DNA from: Acidimicrobiales bacterium
GTDB taxonomy: Bacteria > Actinomycetota > Acidimicrobiia > Acidimicrobiales > Aldehydirespiratoraceae
Direction: 5' to 3'
DNA: 33,904 nt
Assembly: GCA_029263235.1 (NCBI GenBank)
Contig: JAJCXW010000037.1
Span: 1-33,904, forward strand
Each line of letters opens with the position of its first letter. Within the stretch, counting starts at the first letter, position 1. Under the pieces are notes generated by a model, which did not search any database, was not told where the DNA came from, and saw only the letters and a list, made by a program, of their open reading frames with translations. The translations under genes were made by a program, and so were the position numbers. This document shows, in pieces, positions 22,970-33,904 of this stretch.

Positions 22970-23442
22970 TGTTGGCCTCCTTCTGTGCAGGCCAACACCG
23001 ATTTCACGATGTTGTGGTAGCCGGTGCAGCGACAGAGGTTGCCCTCCAGCCCTTCACGCACTTGGGCTTCGGTCGCGTCGGGAATCTCCTGAAGCAACGA
23101 TGTCGCCGCCATCACCATGCCCGGGGTGCAGTACCCACACTGGAGGCCGTGGTTGGCATGGAAAGCCTCCTGCATCGGATGCAGCGTGCCGTCGGTGTCG
23201 GCCATCCCTTCGATGGTCGTGACCGACTGCCCATCGACCTGCACGGCAAAGATGGTGCAGCTCTTCACAGCCTCTCCATCGAGGTGAACCGTGCACGCTC
23301 CACACGACGAAGAATCACAGCCGACGTTGGTTCCCGTGAGTCCGCAATTCTCCCGTAGGTAGTGCACGAGGAGCGTCCGCGGTTCCACATCATGGGAATG
23401 CCGGGTGCCATTGACTGTCACTTCGACCTGCAATTCCTTCAC
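22966..23442 (-). CDS. coxS: 2Fe-2S small subunit of a Mo-hydroxylase (CoxS-like)
   Basis: This 158-residue subunit carries two [2Fe-2S] clusters. The plant-ferredoxin-type cluster uses C42, C47, C50 ([10 protein letters not shown]) and C62. The second, near the Mo site, uses C102, C105 (QCGYCTPGM), C137 and C139 ([12 protein letters not shown]). The domain order is canonical. GTG 23442 starts the protein just before the first strand (VEVTVNG). The frame remains open upstream to 23547 without motif content. It lies 64 bases after the ABC permease, which separates it from coxL, and is coupled to coxM. Confidence 0.96.
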   Translation of the reverse strand: MKELQVEVTVNGTRHSHDVEPRTLLVHYLRENCGLTGTNVGCDSSSCGACTVHLDGEAVKSCTIFAVQVDGQSVTTIEGMADTDGTLHPMQEAFHANHGLQCGYCTPGMVMAATSLLQEIPDATEAQVREGLEGNLCRCTGYHNIVKSVLACTEGGQQ

Positions 23443-23506
23443 CTTTGGTCGGATCTGGCTGAAACGTAATTGAGACCACCGCACCGATGCACGCCGACAC
23501 GGTAGA

Positions 23507-24340
23507 TCATGGATTTCGACGCTGAAGTTCGTAGCGCGACCACCCACCGAAGACCATCACACCGAGGACCAACGCCAGCAGACCCGGCCAGGTATCGGCC
23601 CACGTGACCGGTCCGAGAAACCCTTGACGGGTCATGCGCAAGATGTTGGTGACCGGATTGATGCGGGCCACCGAATGCAGCCAGCCCGAGAGCAGGACCA
23701 GAGGCATCTGGCCGATCGACGGGAACAGCGCGAGGAACGACATCATCTGGATGAACGACATGGCTTTGATGTCGTTCATTCTCAACACGACAGCCAGCCC
23801 GAACGCGCCAATCACCACGCCGGTGCCCACTCCCCCGACATACACCAGCGTCACACCCAGGACTCCGCCGGGCATGTCGGCTCCTCGGATGGCCGCGGCC
23901 ACCAGCACGATCGTGATCGGCACGAGAGCCCTGATGGCCGTATAGACCAGAGGGGCCACGAGAATGGCGTTTCTTCTGATCGGGCTCACGAGGAGGCGAT
24001 CGATGAAGCCCCCGTCGAGATCGTTGGCCATGGCGCCGGCCGCGCCCACACCGGCGAACGACGAGCCCTGGATCAGGGCGAACGCCGCGACCCAGTTGAT
24101 CACGTCGTCAGTCGGGTATCCCGGAACATCCGACACGCCATCGAAGCTGCCGGTGAACGCGACCACGAAGAACAACGGCATGACCGCCATCGGAATGATG
24201 ATCGAAGGAAGCCTCGTGACCCTCACCAGGTTTCGCCTTGTCATCCACGCGATGCTTCTCCACGTCGACGAGTAGACCTCGCCGACCATCGCCAACTGGT
24301 CGTCGGGGGCGTCCGGGCGGAGTCGGGTCGCGGCGGTCAC
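23507..24340 (-). CDS. ABC-2 type permease, second membrane component
   Basis: This 277-residue permease has six predicted membrane helices: [18 protein letters not shown] first, then [29 protein letters not shown], the ABC-2 coupling region, here split at [37 protein letters not shown] is the usual last motif. GTG 24340 overlaps the stop of the preceding permease (GTGA). It would pair with that permease in a heterodimeric DrrB-like channel powered by the adjacent ATPase. The substrate may be a lipid, drug or small hydrophobic molecule. Confidence 0.92.
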   Translation of the reverse strand: MTAATRLRPDAPDDQLAMVGEVYSSTWRSIAWMTRRNLVRVTRLPSIIIPMAVMPLFFVVAFTGSFDGVSDVPGYPTDDVINWVAAFALIQGSSFAGVGAAGAMANDLDGGFIDRLLVSPIRRNAILVAPLVYTAIRALVPITIVLVAAAIRGADMPGGVLGVTLVYVGGVGTGVVIGAFGLAVVLRMNDIKAMSFIQMMSFLALFPSIGQMPLVLLSGWLHSVARINPVTNILRMTRQGFLGPVTWADTWPGLLALVLGVMVFGGWSRYELQRRNP

Positions 24341-25164
24341 TTGACATCCAGCCGACGCAGATACATCCGGTATGACCACGACATCGACACCACAGCCACC
24401 GCGAGGGTGAGGCCGATGGCCTGACCGACATCGGTCCATGACCACCCTGAGATGACCAGCCGTCGGATCGGATCGACGATGAACGTGAACGGGTTGGCCT
24501 CAGCCACGCTCTGATACCAGCCCCTCATCAGCTCGGTCGGGAAGAAGGCCGACGACACGAAGATGAAGACGAAGGTGAGCGGGAACATCGCCTGAGTCGC
24601 CTCGGAGCTGCCGGTTCGCAGCGCCACGGCAACGCCGAACCCGCCTATGGCGATCGACAGAAGTGCCGCAATGAAAGCAATAGCCAGAGCGCCCGCAATG
24701 CCGCTCGAAACTGTTGCCCCGAATATGAGGAACACGCCGATGAGCACCAGAGCTTCGAGACCCGAAAAGACCGCACCGCCCATGATCCGGCCGATCAGAA
24801 CCGACTGACGAGCCACCGGGGAGGCAATCAGCCGCTCGAAGAATCCGTTCTCGATGTCGATCGCCAAGTCAGTGCCGGCGTTGCCCGCTCCGAACGCGAT
24901 CCCCTGCAGCACCGACGCCGGAAGGATGAACTGCAGGAAGGAGTCAACCGGAGGAAACTCCGGCAGGTGTACGGCTGAACCGAACTGAGCCGAGTAGACC
25001 GCGGCAAGCATCAACGGGAGAATCATTCCGGGCACCCATGCCCCCGGGGTACGCCACGTCAAGATGATCGACCTCTTCGCGAGGGCGGCGGCCTGCTCGA
25101 TCACCACGACCCAATGACGGCGATCGCCCATGCCGAGCGCGGGCTCCGGGAGGACCGCCGTCAC
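24337..25164 (-). CDS. ABC-2 type permease, first membrane component
   Basis: This 275-residue permease has six predicted helices, opening with a cytoplasmic segment (WVVVIEQAAALAKRSIILTW). The DrrB-like motif GTDLAIDIENGFFERLIASP, the predicted contact with the ATPase, is clear. EANPFTFIVDPIRRLVISGW follows near the end. GTG 25164 overlaps the ATPase stop as GTGA, and its own stop overlaps the next permease. The pair resembles daunorubicin-type exporters that use two different permease chains. It is an integral inner-membrane protein. Confidence 0.92.
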   Translation of the reverse strand: MTAVLPEPALGMGDRRHWVVVIEQAAALAKRSIILTWRTPGAWVPGMILPLMLAAVYSAQFGSAVHLPEFPPVDSFLQFILPASVLQGIAFGAGNAGTDLAIDIENGFFERLIASPVARQSVLIGRIMGGAVFSGLEALVLIGVFLIFGATVSSGIAGALAIAFIAALLSIAIGGFGVAVALRTGSSEATQAMFPLTFVFIFVSSAFFPTELMRGWYQSVAEANPFTFIVDPIRRLVISGWSWTDVGQAIGLTLAVAVVSMSWSYRMYLRRLDVK

Positions 25165-26147
25165 AATTCCTCCACGCTGCCTTCGTCGAGTTCATCATCT
25201 TCGTCGCCATCACCTTCGAGGCGGCGACCGGTGGCATCAGAAAAGACATCGTCGAGGCTCGGCGTATCGAGCTCGATGTGAGCCACCGGCACCCCTTGCG
25301 CATCGAGCGACCTGACGACATCGGCCAGACGGGTGGCGCCACCCGAGAGACCAATGGCCAGTCGCCCATGGCGAGCCGGGCGCCTTTCACCGAACGTGGA
25401 GAGCACCGCCTTGGCGGTGTCGAGCATGATCTCGTCGCCGATCTCGATGCGAAGCGTGGGGTCACCGACCTCGTCCTTGAGAACCGCGGGGTCTCCCTGT
25501 CGAACAATCTTCCCGCCGTCGATGATCGCAATCCGACCTGCCAGCTGGTCGGCCTCCTCCAGGTACTGGGTTGTCAGGAATACGGTGGTTCCCTCCTTGT
25601 TGAGGGCGCGGACCTCTTCCCACATCGACTGACGGCTCGTCGGGTCGAGCCCAGTGGTGGGCTCGTCGAGAAACAACACGCTCGGTCGGTGTATGAGAGC
25701 CAGAGCCAGATCGAGGCGTCGCCTCATGCCGCCCGAATACTGGCCGATCCGCCGATCGCCCGCTCCGGTCAGCCCGACTCGCTCCAAGAGCTCACCGGAT
25801 CGTCCGGTGGCATCCTTCGAACCGAGCCCGTGGAGAATGGCCTGTAACTTGAGTAGCTCGTTACCGGTCATCAGGGGATCGATCGCGGCGTCCTGCAGAG
25901 CCACGCCGATCGACCGGCGGACCATGTTGGGGTCCTTCATCACGTCGTAGCCGGCCACTCTCGCCGTGCCGCCAGTGGGCTTGAGCAACGTCACCAGCAT
26001 CCGCACCGTTGTCGATTTCCCGGCACCGTTGGGACCGAGAAAGCCGAATATCTCGCCCTGTTCGACCACGAGGTCGATCCCGTCGACCGCGCGCAGATCA
26101 CCGAATCGTCGCTCGAGGCCGTAGGCCTCGACCGGTTTGTGGGTCAC
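25161..26147 (-). CDS. ABC transporter ATPase, DrrA/CcmA-like
   Basis: This 328-residue ATPase has Walker A GPNGAGKST at 38-46, signature YSGGMRRRLDLA from 137 and Walker B VLFLDEPTTGLDP from 158, with H-loop replaced by Q in LTTQYLEEADQLA. That Gln is common in the DrrA drug-export group. The C-terminal extension (about 215-328) ends in a very acidic tail (EGDGDEDDELDEGSVEEL). GTG 26147 overlaps the coxL stop as GTGA, so coxL and this ATPase are cotranslated, which is unusual for a Mo-hydroxylase operon. It would drive export of an unknown substrate. Confidence 0.95.
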   Translation of the reverse strand: MTHKPVEAYGLERRFGDLRAVDGIDLVVEQGEIFGFLGPNGAGKSTTVRMLVTLLKPTGGTARVAGYDVMKDPNMVRRSIGVALQDAAIDPLMTGNELLKLQAILHGLGSKDATGRSGELLERVGLTGAGDRRIGQYSGGMRRRLDLALALIHRPSVLFLDEPTTGLDPTSRQSMWEEVRALNKEGTTVFLTTQYLEEADQLAGRIAIIDGGKIVRQGDPAVLKDEVGDPTLRIEIGDEIMLDTAKAVLSTFGERRPARHGRLAIGLSGGATRLADVVRSLDAQGVPVAHIELDTPSLDDVFSDATGRRLEGDGDEDDELDEGSVEEL

Positions 26148-28438
26148 GCGTTGGCCTCGGTAATCGCTGTCCAGATCTTCTGGGGCGTGATCGGCACATC
26201 GATGTGAGTGACCCCCGACCCCGACAGCGCATCGAGCACCGCGCTCTGCACCGCTGGGGTTCCGCCGATAGCTCCCGACTCGCCCACACCCTTGGCCCCC
26301 AGTGGATTGTTGGGGGTGGGGGTCTCCATCGCCACCAACTCGAACGAAGGCAATTCCGCCATGGAGATGATGCTGTAGTCGGCGAAATTCGAGGTGACCG
26401 GGTTTCCATCGGAGTCGTAGGTGACCTCCTCGAGCAAGGCCTGCGCCACCCCTTGGGCGATGCCACCGTGGCGCTGGCCCTCGACGATGATCGGATTGAT
26501 GATCGTTCCAGCGTCGTCGCAGGTGATCATGCGTCGCAGCGTGACGCCGCCAGTTTCGGTATCGACGTCGACCACCGCCACATGGGCGCCGAACGGATAC
26601 GAACAGTTGGCGTTGAAGTCCATGTCGGCCACCAACGATCCGGCCTCGGCAGCAGACGCGACATCAGACCAACCCTTCGACACCGACGGTGAACCAGCCA
26701 CGTGAAAGAGGCCCGAGTCGGTGTCGAGAACGACATCCTCAGCCGCTGCTTCGAGCAGCTCAGCGGCGACCTCGCGGGCCTTGTCGACCACTCCGGCGGC
26801 CGCCTCGAACACCGCCGACCCGCCGAGCTGAGTCGAACGACTGCCGAACGTGCCGGTGCCCTGAGCGACCAGATCGGTGTCGCCCTGAATCAACTCGACG
26901 TCTTCCACCGGAAGCCCGAGTTGATCGCCGGCGATCATCGCGAAGGTCGTGGCATGACTCTGCCCGTGGGAGAACGCCCCGGAGTAGACCTTGGCCTTGC
27001 CGTCGGGTGTGATCTCCACCTTGGCGAACTCGTTGCCACCGGGGGCCGGTCCGGCGGTCACCTCGACGTAGACGCTCACGCCGATGCCCATCGCTATCGG
27101 ATCCCCGGCTTCTCTACGACGATCACGCTCGGCCCTCAGCTCGTCGATGCCGGCAGCCTCGAGGGCCATGTCGAGCGCGCTCTCGTCGTCGCCTGTGTCG
27201 TACTCGGTGCCGACCGCAGTGGTGGCCGGGAAGGCGTCGGGTTGGATGAGGTTGCGACGCCTCACCTCGATCGGATCGAGCCCGACCTCCGCGGCGAACA
27301 GGTCCATGCACCGTTCGATGCTGAGCGTGGCCTCGGGGCGACCGGCGCCCCGGAAAGCCTCCGACGGCACCGTGTTGGTCACGTACGATCGGGCTCTGGT
27401 CTCCACATGAGGAATGTCGTAGGTGCCCGACACCATCGGCAACGTGAACAACGACAGGAATCCGCCAATGCGGGCATAGGCGCCGGAGTCGCTCAGAATA
27501 TCGATCCGATAGTGGGTGACGTTTCCCGACCGGTCGCCACCGATCGTGGCGTAGTGCACGTGGCCCCGTCCGTAACCCATGGCCATCATGTTTTCGGTGC
27601 GGGTCTCGAACCAGCGAACCGGGCGGCCCGTGATCCGAGAGGCCAGAGGTAACACGACCTCTTCGGGATAGGGACGGATCTTCGCTCCGAAGCCGCCACC
27701 TACGTCGGGGGCCATCAGATGGACCGACTCGGCATCCAGCTCATAGGCCTCGGCGAGTACGTCCCTGGCGCCGTGAGCGGCCTGGGTCGACATCCACATC
27801 ACGAGACGATCGTCGGCCCAGACGGTTGCGGCAGAACGGACCTCGAGCGGAGCCGATGACATCCTCTGATGCGACACCCGTTGCGACAACACCACCTCAC
27901 AGCCCTCGAAGAAGGTGTCGTCGGAGAAGCCAGTGTCCATACCGAGAGTCGAGAAATCCATCGCCAGGTTGGTTCCGAGCGACTCGTGGATTATCACCTC
28001 GTCGGTCGCGGCCTCCTCCAGGTCGATGACAGCGGGCAGGGGTTCGATCTCGACGAGCACGGCCTCGGCCGCGTCCTCGCCCTGGTATGCCTCCTCGGTG
28101 AGAACCACCGCTATCGGCTCGCCCACAAACCGGACCCGGTCGGTGGCCAGCACCGGACGATTGAGCATCTCCGGCGGGAACAGCGGAACCGGGCCGGGAA
28201 CCAGACGGAGAGACTCAGGCAGATCGGCACCGGTGACCACCGCCGCCACTCCCGGCATGGCCATGGCGTCTTCGATCTCGATCGATTCGATCCGGCCATT
28301 GGCCACGGTCGAGCGAACGAAAGTCGCGTGCAAGGCCCCATCGAGACGTGGATCGTCGAGATCGGCGGTGTATCTAGCGCCTTCGGTGAGGAACTTGGGA
28401 TCCTCTTTGCGAAGCACCTTGGTGCCGACGATCGTCAT
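26144..28438 (-). CDS. coxL: Mo-hydroxylase large subunit, CoxL form II-like
   Basis: This 764-residue Mo-MCD subunit has an N-terminal aldehyde oxidase/xanthine dehydrogenase a/b hammerhead (LTEGARYTADLDDPRLDGAL) and a C-terminal cofactor-binding half. Key motifs are DVGGGFGAK near 245, the active-site loop AFRGAGR at 361-367 and the catalytic-glutamate region GVGESGAIGG near the C-terminus. True form I CO dehydrogenase has AYxCSFR with a Cu-binding cysteine; form II has AYRGAGR, which this resembles. CO oxidation is therefore unproven. ATG 28438 has a strong GGGGGAG (28452-28446) 7 bases upstream. It follows ftsB by 91 bases and is coupled to an ABC ATPase. Confidence 0.95.
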   Translation of the reverse strand: MTIVGTKVLRKEDPKFLTEGARYTADLDDPRLDGALHATFVRSTVANGRIESIEIEDAMAMPGVAAVVTGADLPESLRLVPGPVPLFPPEMLNRPVLATDRVRFVGEPIAVVLTEEAYQGEDAAEAVLVEIEPLPAVIDLEEAATDEVIIHESLGTNLAMDFSTLGMDTGFSDDTFFEGCEVVLSQRVSHQRMSSAPLEVRSAATVWADDRLVMWMSTQAAHGARDVLAEAYELDAESVHLMAPDVGGGFGAKIRPYPEEVVLPLASRITGRPVRWFETRTENMMAMGYGRGHVHYATIGGDRSGNVTHYRIDILSDSGAYARIGGFLSLFTLPMVSGTYDIPHVETRARSYVTNTVPSEAFRGAGRPEATLSIERCMDLFAAEVGLDPIEVRRRNLIQPDAFPATTAVGTEYDTGDDESALDMALEAAGIDELRAERDRRREAGDPIAMGIGVSVYVEVTAGPAPGGNEFAKVEITPDGKAKVYSGAFSHGQSHATTFAMIAGDQLGLPVEDVELIQGDTDLVAQGTGTFGSRSTQLGGSAVFEAAAGVVDKAREVAAELLEAAAEDVVLDTDSGLFHVAGSPSVSKGWSDVASAAEAGSLVADMDFNANCSYPFGAHVAVVDVDTETGGVTLRRMITCDDAGTIINPIIVEGQRHGGIAQGVAQALLEEVTYDSDGNPVTSNFADYSIISMAELPSFELVAMETPTPNNPLGAKGVGESGAIGGTPAVQSAVLDALSGSGVTHIDVPITPQKIWTAITEANA

Positions 28439-28529
28439 CGGTGTTCTCCCCCGAAATCGAGTAGGCGGAACTTAGCCTCCGAGACGACCCGATCGAGAAA
28501 CCGACGACAACTGTCACATCAGTGGTCGA

Positions 28530-28843
28530 CTACGGCGCGGTGACGCAACCTTCCACACCCGGCACCGAATAGACCTCAGACCCCGGCTCGACGTAGGGGC
28601 CAAAGCACTTGGCCGCCTTGGCCACACCTTCGGGCCCGAGCCGCTGATCGATCTCGGCGTTGATCAAATCGATCTGGTCGACCAGTTCGTCGCGCTCGAC
28701 CTGGGCCTCACGCAATTCGGATCGTTGGTCGAACCAGGTGTCGACCGGGAACGACGCCAAGCCAACTCCGACCGCCAGCGTGACCGCCAGCAGAAGGGTT
28801 CGGATCACGATGGTCGACCGCGACCGCGAGGGTCGAGAGCTCA

Positions 28844-28844
<1 letters not shown>
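28530..28844 (-). CDS. ftsB: FtsB/DivIC-family septum protein
   Basis: This 104-residue bitopic membrane protein has a basic cytoplasmic start (RPSRSRSTIVIR), one membrane helix (TLLLAVTLAVGVGLASF) and a periplasmic coiled coil (ELREAQVERDELVDQIDLINAEI), the FtsB/FtsL plan that joins FtsQ and FtsW-FtsI in the divisome. Two cysteines near the C-terminus are 20 residues apart (KCFGPY and EGCVTAP) and could form a disulfide. ATG 28844 overlaps the eno stop by one base (TGATG). In many actinobacteria DUF501 and ppx would follow; here coxL does. Confidence 0.88.
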
Positions 28845-31617
<2,773 letters not shown>

Positions 31618-31633
31618 GATGCCGGTACCGCTC

Positions 31634-32599
31634 TCAGCCGGCAGGCGTGACGCCCGACGGAGGCACGATGCCGAGGCCTTCGTCCCACTCGCCATACCGT
31701 GGATCGACATTCACCGAGCTGGTGATGCGGGCGTTGACTTCGTTGATGATCTCCTGGACCACAACATCTCGTTGACCAGACTGCGCTCCCGTGGTCGATG
31801 CCTGAAGGGCGGAGTCGACGTCGGCCTGGCTCATCTCCGGGTGGTTCGCGGCGGACAACGGCCCCATCGACCGAACACTGATGACGTGGAAGCCGAACTG
31901 CGACTCGACCGGTCCGGTGAGACCGGCTGGGGCCACCAACCGGGATCCCTCGACGAACTCGACGACGAACGTGCTCGTGTCGACGCATCCGAGATCGCCA
32001 CCACCGGGACCGCTGGGTCCGGTGGACACTTCCGCCGCGAGGGTCGCGAAGTCTTCACCGTCGGCAAGTCGCTGGCCGACCACCTCGGCCTCTTCGGCCG
32101 AGGCCAGCAGGATGTGGCTCGAACATAGGTACTCGGGAATCACCGAGTCGACCGGGAGCTTCGACAACTCGTCCTCGATGAGCGGCTCGGCGGCCAACTG
32201 AACGGCACGCTGACTCACCTGTAGCTGTCCGAACAGAGTCGACACGTCGATTTCGGATGAGGCCTCGATCTGGTCGACTGCTTGGTCGATGTCGGCCTGA
32301 GTGACCGCGTAGCCTTTCGTCTCCAGTTCCTGGCCGAGTGCAGTGATGAAGACCCAGTTGCTCAAGAAGTTGGCGGTGGCAGCAGCGTCCAAGGTTCCGT
32401 CTTCAGACTCGGGCAGCTCAGCCAGAATCGTGTTGAGGTCGGAGCGTGAGAGGGACTCCCCGCCCACGGATACGGCGTCGGCGGAGTCGCCGGCGACCGA
32501 CCCGTCGCCACATGCCGTGGCGATGATCGCGACGACAGCCAGCACCGAAGCCAGCCTGGCCAATATCGAATGTCCTGATCTGCCCTGTTTGGTGCTCAC
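31634..32599 (-). CDS. SurA/parvulin-like peptidyl-prolyl isomerase lipoprotein
   Basis: This 321-residue exported protein has a signal peptide with hydrophobic LASVLAVVAIIATAC and lipid-anchored Cys30. A helical SurA-N-like region (GESLSRSDLNTILAELPE onward) precedes a parvulin domain at roughly 155-250: YLCSSHILLASAEEAEVV, then GEDFATLAAEVS and GGDLGCVD, and FGFHVISV. It would assist folding outside the membrane. GTG 32599 overlaps the mfd stop as GTGA. A lipoprotein also sits near mazG and eno in mycobacteria (lpqU), but that one is a different family, so this is a lineage variant. Confidence 0.92.
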   Translation of the reverse strand: MSTKQGRSGHSILARLASVLAVVAIIATACGDGSVAGDSADAVSVGGESLSRSDLNTILAELPESEDGTLDAAATANFLSNWVFITALGQELETKGYAVTQADIDQAVDQIEASSEIDVSTLFGQLQVSQRAVQLAAEPLIEDELSKLPVDSVIPEYLCSSHILLASAEEAEVVGQRLADGEDFATLAAEVSTGPSGPGGGDLGCVDTSTFVVEFVEGSRLVAPAGLTGPVESQFGFHVISVRSMGPLSAANHPEMSQADVDSALQASTTGAQSGQRDVVVQEIINEVNARITSSVNVDPRYGEWDEGLGIVPPSGVTPAG

Positions 32600-33904
32600 G
32601 AGTCAGGCAGCGTATCGGCCCGATGCCCCTCAGCGGGAACGGGGGCGATCGCGTTGGGGATCACGTCGGACATGATCGTGACCAATTGCTCGATCGCCGG
32701 CCCCTTCTTCTTCATGAGCGGCAGCTGCAGCTCAGAGATCGCCTCTTTGTAGGTGGGCGAGTTTCCGGCCCCACGCGATGAATACAGCCGCTGGAGGCGG
32801 ACCTGTTTCGAGTCGGGGAGCTGCACCGGCGACATCCTCGCGATCTGGTCAGGGCCACCGAAGCCGGGACCCTTGGTGACCGCTACCTCGCGCACTCCCG
32901 TACGAACGCACTCCACCCGGAGGCGTCCCACCGAGAGCAGCGCCTCGGCTGGCGGTGGCACCGGTCCGAACCGATCGATCCACTCGGAACGCACATCGTC
33001 GAGGTGCTGCTGAGACCTGATCGACGCCAGCCTTCGGTAGGCCTCGAGCCGGTTGGTTTCCTTGATCATGTAGTCGTCGGGGATGTGGGCATCGGCCGGC
33101 ACCTCGATGACGATCTCCTCGGCTTCGGCGATCGGTTCGCCCTTGAGCTCAGCCACAGCGTGGGTCACCATCTGGCAGTAGAGGTCGTAACCCACCGCGG
33201 CGATATGGCCGGTCTGGGAGTTGCCGAGCAGGTTGCCTGCTCCTCTGATCTCGAGATCTCGCATCGCTATCCGGAAGCCTGATCCGAGTTCGGTGGCCTC
33301 ACCGATCGTCTTGAGCCTCTCGTAGGCCTCCTCGCTCAACACCCGGTCGGCCGGATGGAACAGATATGCGTAGGCCCGCTGCCCAGCCCGTCCGACCCGG
33401 CCTCGAAGCTGATGCAGCTGTCCGAGGCCGAGCATGTCGGCGCGATCGACCACCAGGGTGTTGACCGTGGGCATGTCGATGCCGGACTCGATGATGGTGG
33501 TGCAGACCAGTACGTCGTACTCGCCCTCCCAGAAATCAACCACGACCCGTTCGAGCGTGCCCTCGTCCATCTGTCCGTGGGCCACGGCAACCCGAGCCTC
33601 GGGAACCAACGACCGCAGGCGCGCCGCGACATGCTCGATATCGCGCACTCGATTGTGGACGAAGAACATCTGCCCCTCGCGCAGCAGTTCACGGCGAATC
33701 GCCTCGGCCACCGCCCGTTCCTCGTACTCCCCCACATAGGTGAGGATCGGCTGCCGGTCGGCAGGCGGAGTGTTGAGGATCGACATGTCGCGGATGCCAG
33801 TGAGACTCATCTCCATGGTTCGCGGTATCGGAGTCGCGGTGAGCGTCAGCACATCAACGTCGTGGCGGAGTTCCTTGATCTTCTCCTTGTGAGAAACCCC
33901 GAAG
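32596..33904 (-). CDS. mfd: Transcription-repair coupling factor Mfd, C-terminal part (cut by window edge)
   Basis: About 435 residues of the C-terminal end are visible and the gene runs off the right edge. Superfamily 2 helicase motifs follow in order: [28 protein letters not shown] (motif III), [17 protein letters not shown] (IV), [18 protein letters not shown] (V) and [17 protein letters not shown] (VI). The TRG region [21 protein letters not shown] comes next, then the D7/UvrA-interacting end. Mfd pushes stalled RNA polymerase off damaged DNA and recruits UvrA. It is the first of the minus-strand mfd-PPIase-mazG block and is GTGA-coupled to the PPIase gene. Confidence 0.97.
   Translation of the reverse strand, partial: FGVSHKEKIKELRHDVDVLTLTATPIPRTMEMSLTGIRDMSILNTPPADRQPILTYVGEYEERAVAEAIRRELLREGQMFFVHNRVRDIEHVAARLRSLVPEARVAVAHGQMDEGTLERVVVDFWEGEYDVLVCTTIIESGIDMPTVNTLVVDRADMLGLGQLHQLRGRVGRAGQRAYAYLFHPADRVLSEEAYERLKTIGEATELGSGFRIAMRDLEIRGAGNLLGNSQTGHIAAVGYDLYCQMVTHAVAELKGEPIAEAEEIVIEVPADAHIPDDYMIKETNRLEAYRRLASIRSQQHLDDVRSEWIDRFGPVPPPAEALLSVGRLRVECVRTGVREVAVTKGPGFGGPDQIARMSPVQLPDSKQVRLQRLYSSRGAGNSPTYKEAISELQLPLMKKKGPAIEQLVTIMSDVIPNAIAPVPAEGHRADTLPDS

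Noticed and set aside
23507-28438. Calling the cluster a CO dehydrogenase
   Set aside because: The large subunit has AFRGAGR, not the Cys-containing form I loop; only a Mo-hydroxylase of unknown substrate is justified.

Overview
The window is about 34 kb of high-GC (low-to-mid 60s % by eye), densely coding bacterial DNA. Gene families point to Actinomycetota. The mfd - lipoprotein - mazG - eno - ftsB and DUF501 - ppx blocks match the Mycobacterium tuberculosis Rv1020-Rv1026 order from memory, and an Rv0474-like XRE regulator sits next to a Lys/Ala-rich tail. GTG starts and GTGA stop/start overlaps are frequent. A marine or soil Acidimicrobiia-type organism is my best guess, but that is an inference from family content, not a computed placement.

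Layout, left to right. (1) 1-0.5 kb: the tail of a Lys/Ala-rich protein, a strong hairpin, and an XRE regulator. (2) 0.5-8.4 kb, minus strand: a glycyl radical enzyme (GRE) and its radical-SAM activase, a coiled-coil protein, pyruvate phosphate dikinase, a zinc-ribbon SpoU/TrmH methyltransferase and a DUF2993-like protein, mostly overlapping or closely spaced. (3) 8.4-10.1 kb: an accessory-looking patch with a nested palindrome just upstream of the GRE, a G-quadruplex motif, a 42-residue lipoprotein ORF, a Cys-rich orphan, a MITE-like element and a SRPBCC protein, ending at tRNA-Leu(UAA). (4) 10.2-15.6 kb: a RecB-type Fe-S nuclease, an MFS exporter, an atypical crotonase, a GNAT acetyltransferase, then ppx and DUF501. 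(5) 15.6-28.4 kb: a molybdenum-hydroxylase (cox-like, form II) module. It holds coxG, a MocA-like cytidylyltransferase, a two-piece XdhC, coxE, coxD, an Lrp/AsnC regulator, coxM, coxS, a DrrA/B-type ABC exporter and coxL, with a DUF6941-like gene and an HlyIII gene on the opposite strand. (6) 28.5-33.9 kb: the housekeeping block ftsB, eno, yabN-type mazG, a parvulin lipoprotein and the C-terminal part of mfd, all on the minus strand.

How it fits together. CoxL/M/S would form an (LMS)2 Mo-Cu-type or Mo-type hydroxylase. MocA would make the cytosine dinucleotide cofactor. XdhC and CoxD/CoxE would mature the active site, and CoxG would tether the enzyme to the membrane. The active-site loop is AFRGAGR rather than the Cys-containing loop of true CO dehydrogenase, so the substrate is unknown. 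The module lies exactly between ftsB and DUF501-ppx, which are neighbours in many actinobacteria, so it looks like a lineage-specific insertion into a housekeeping operon. The other unusual system is the GRE/activase pair, an oxygen-sensitive radical enzyme with no assigned substrate.
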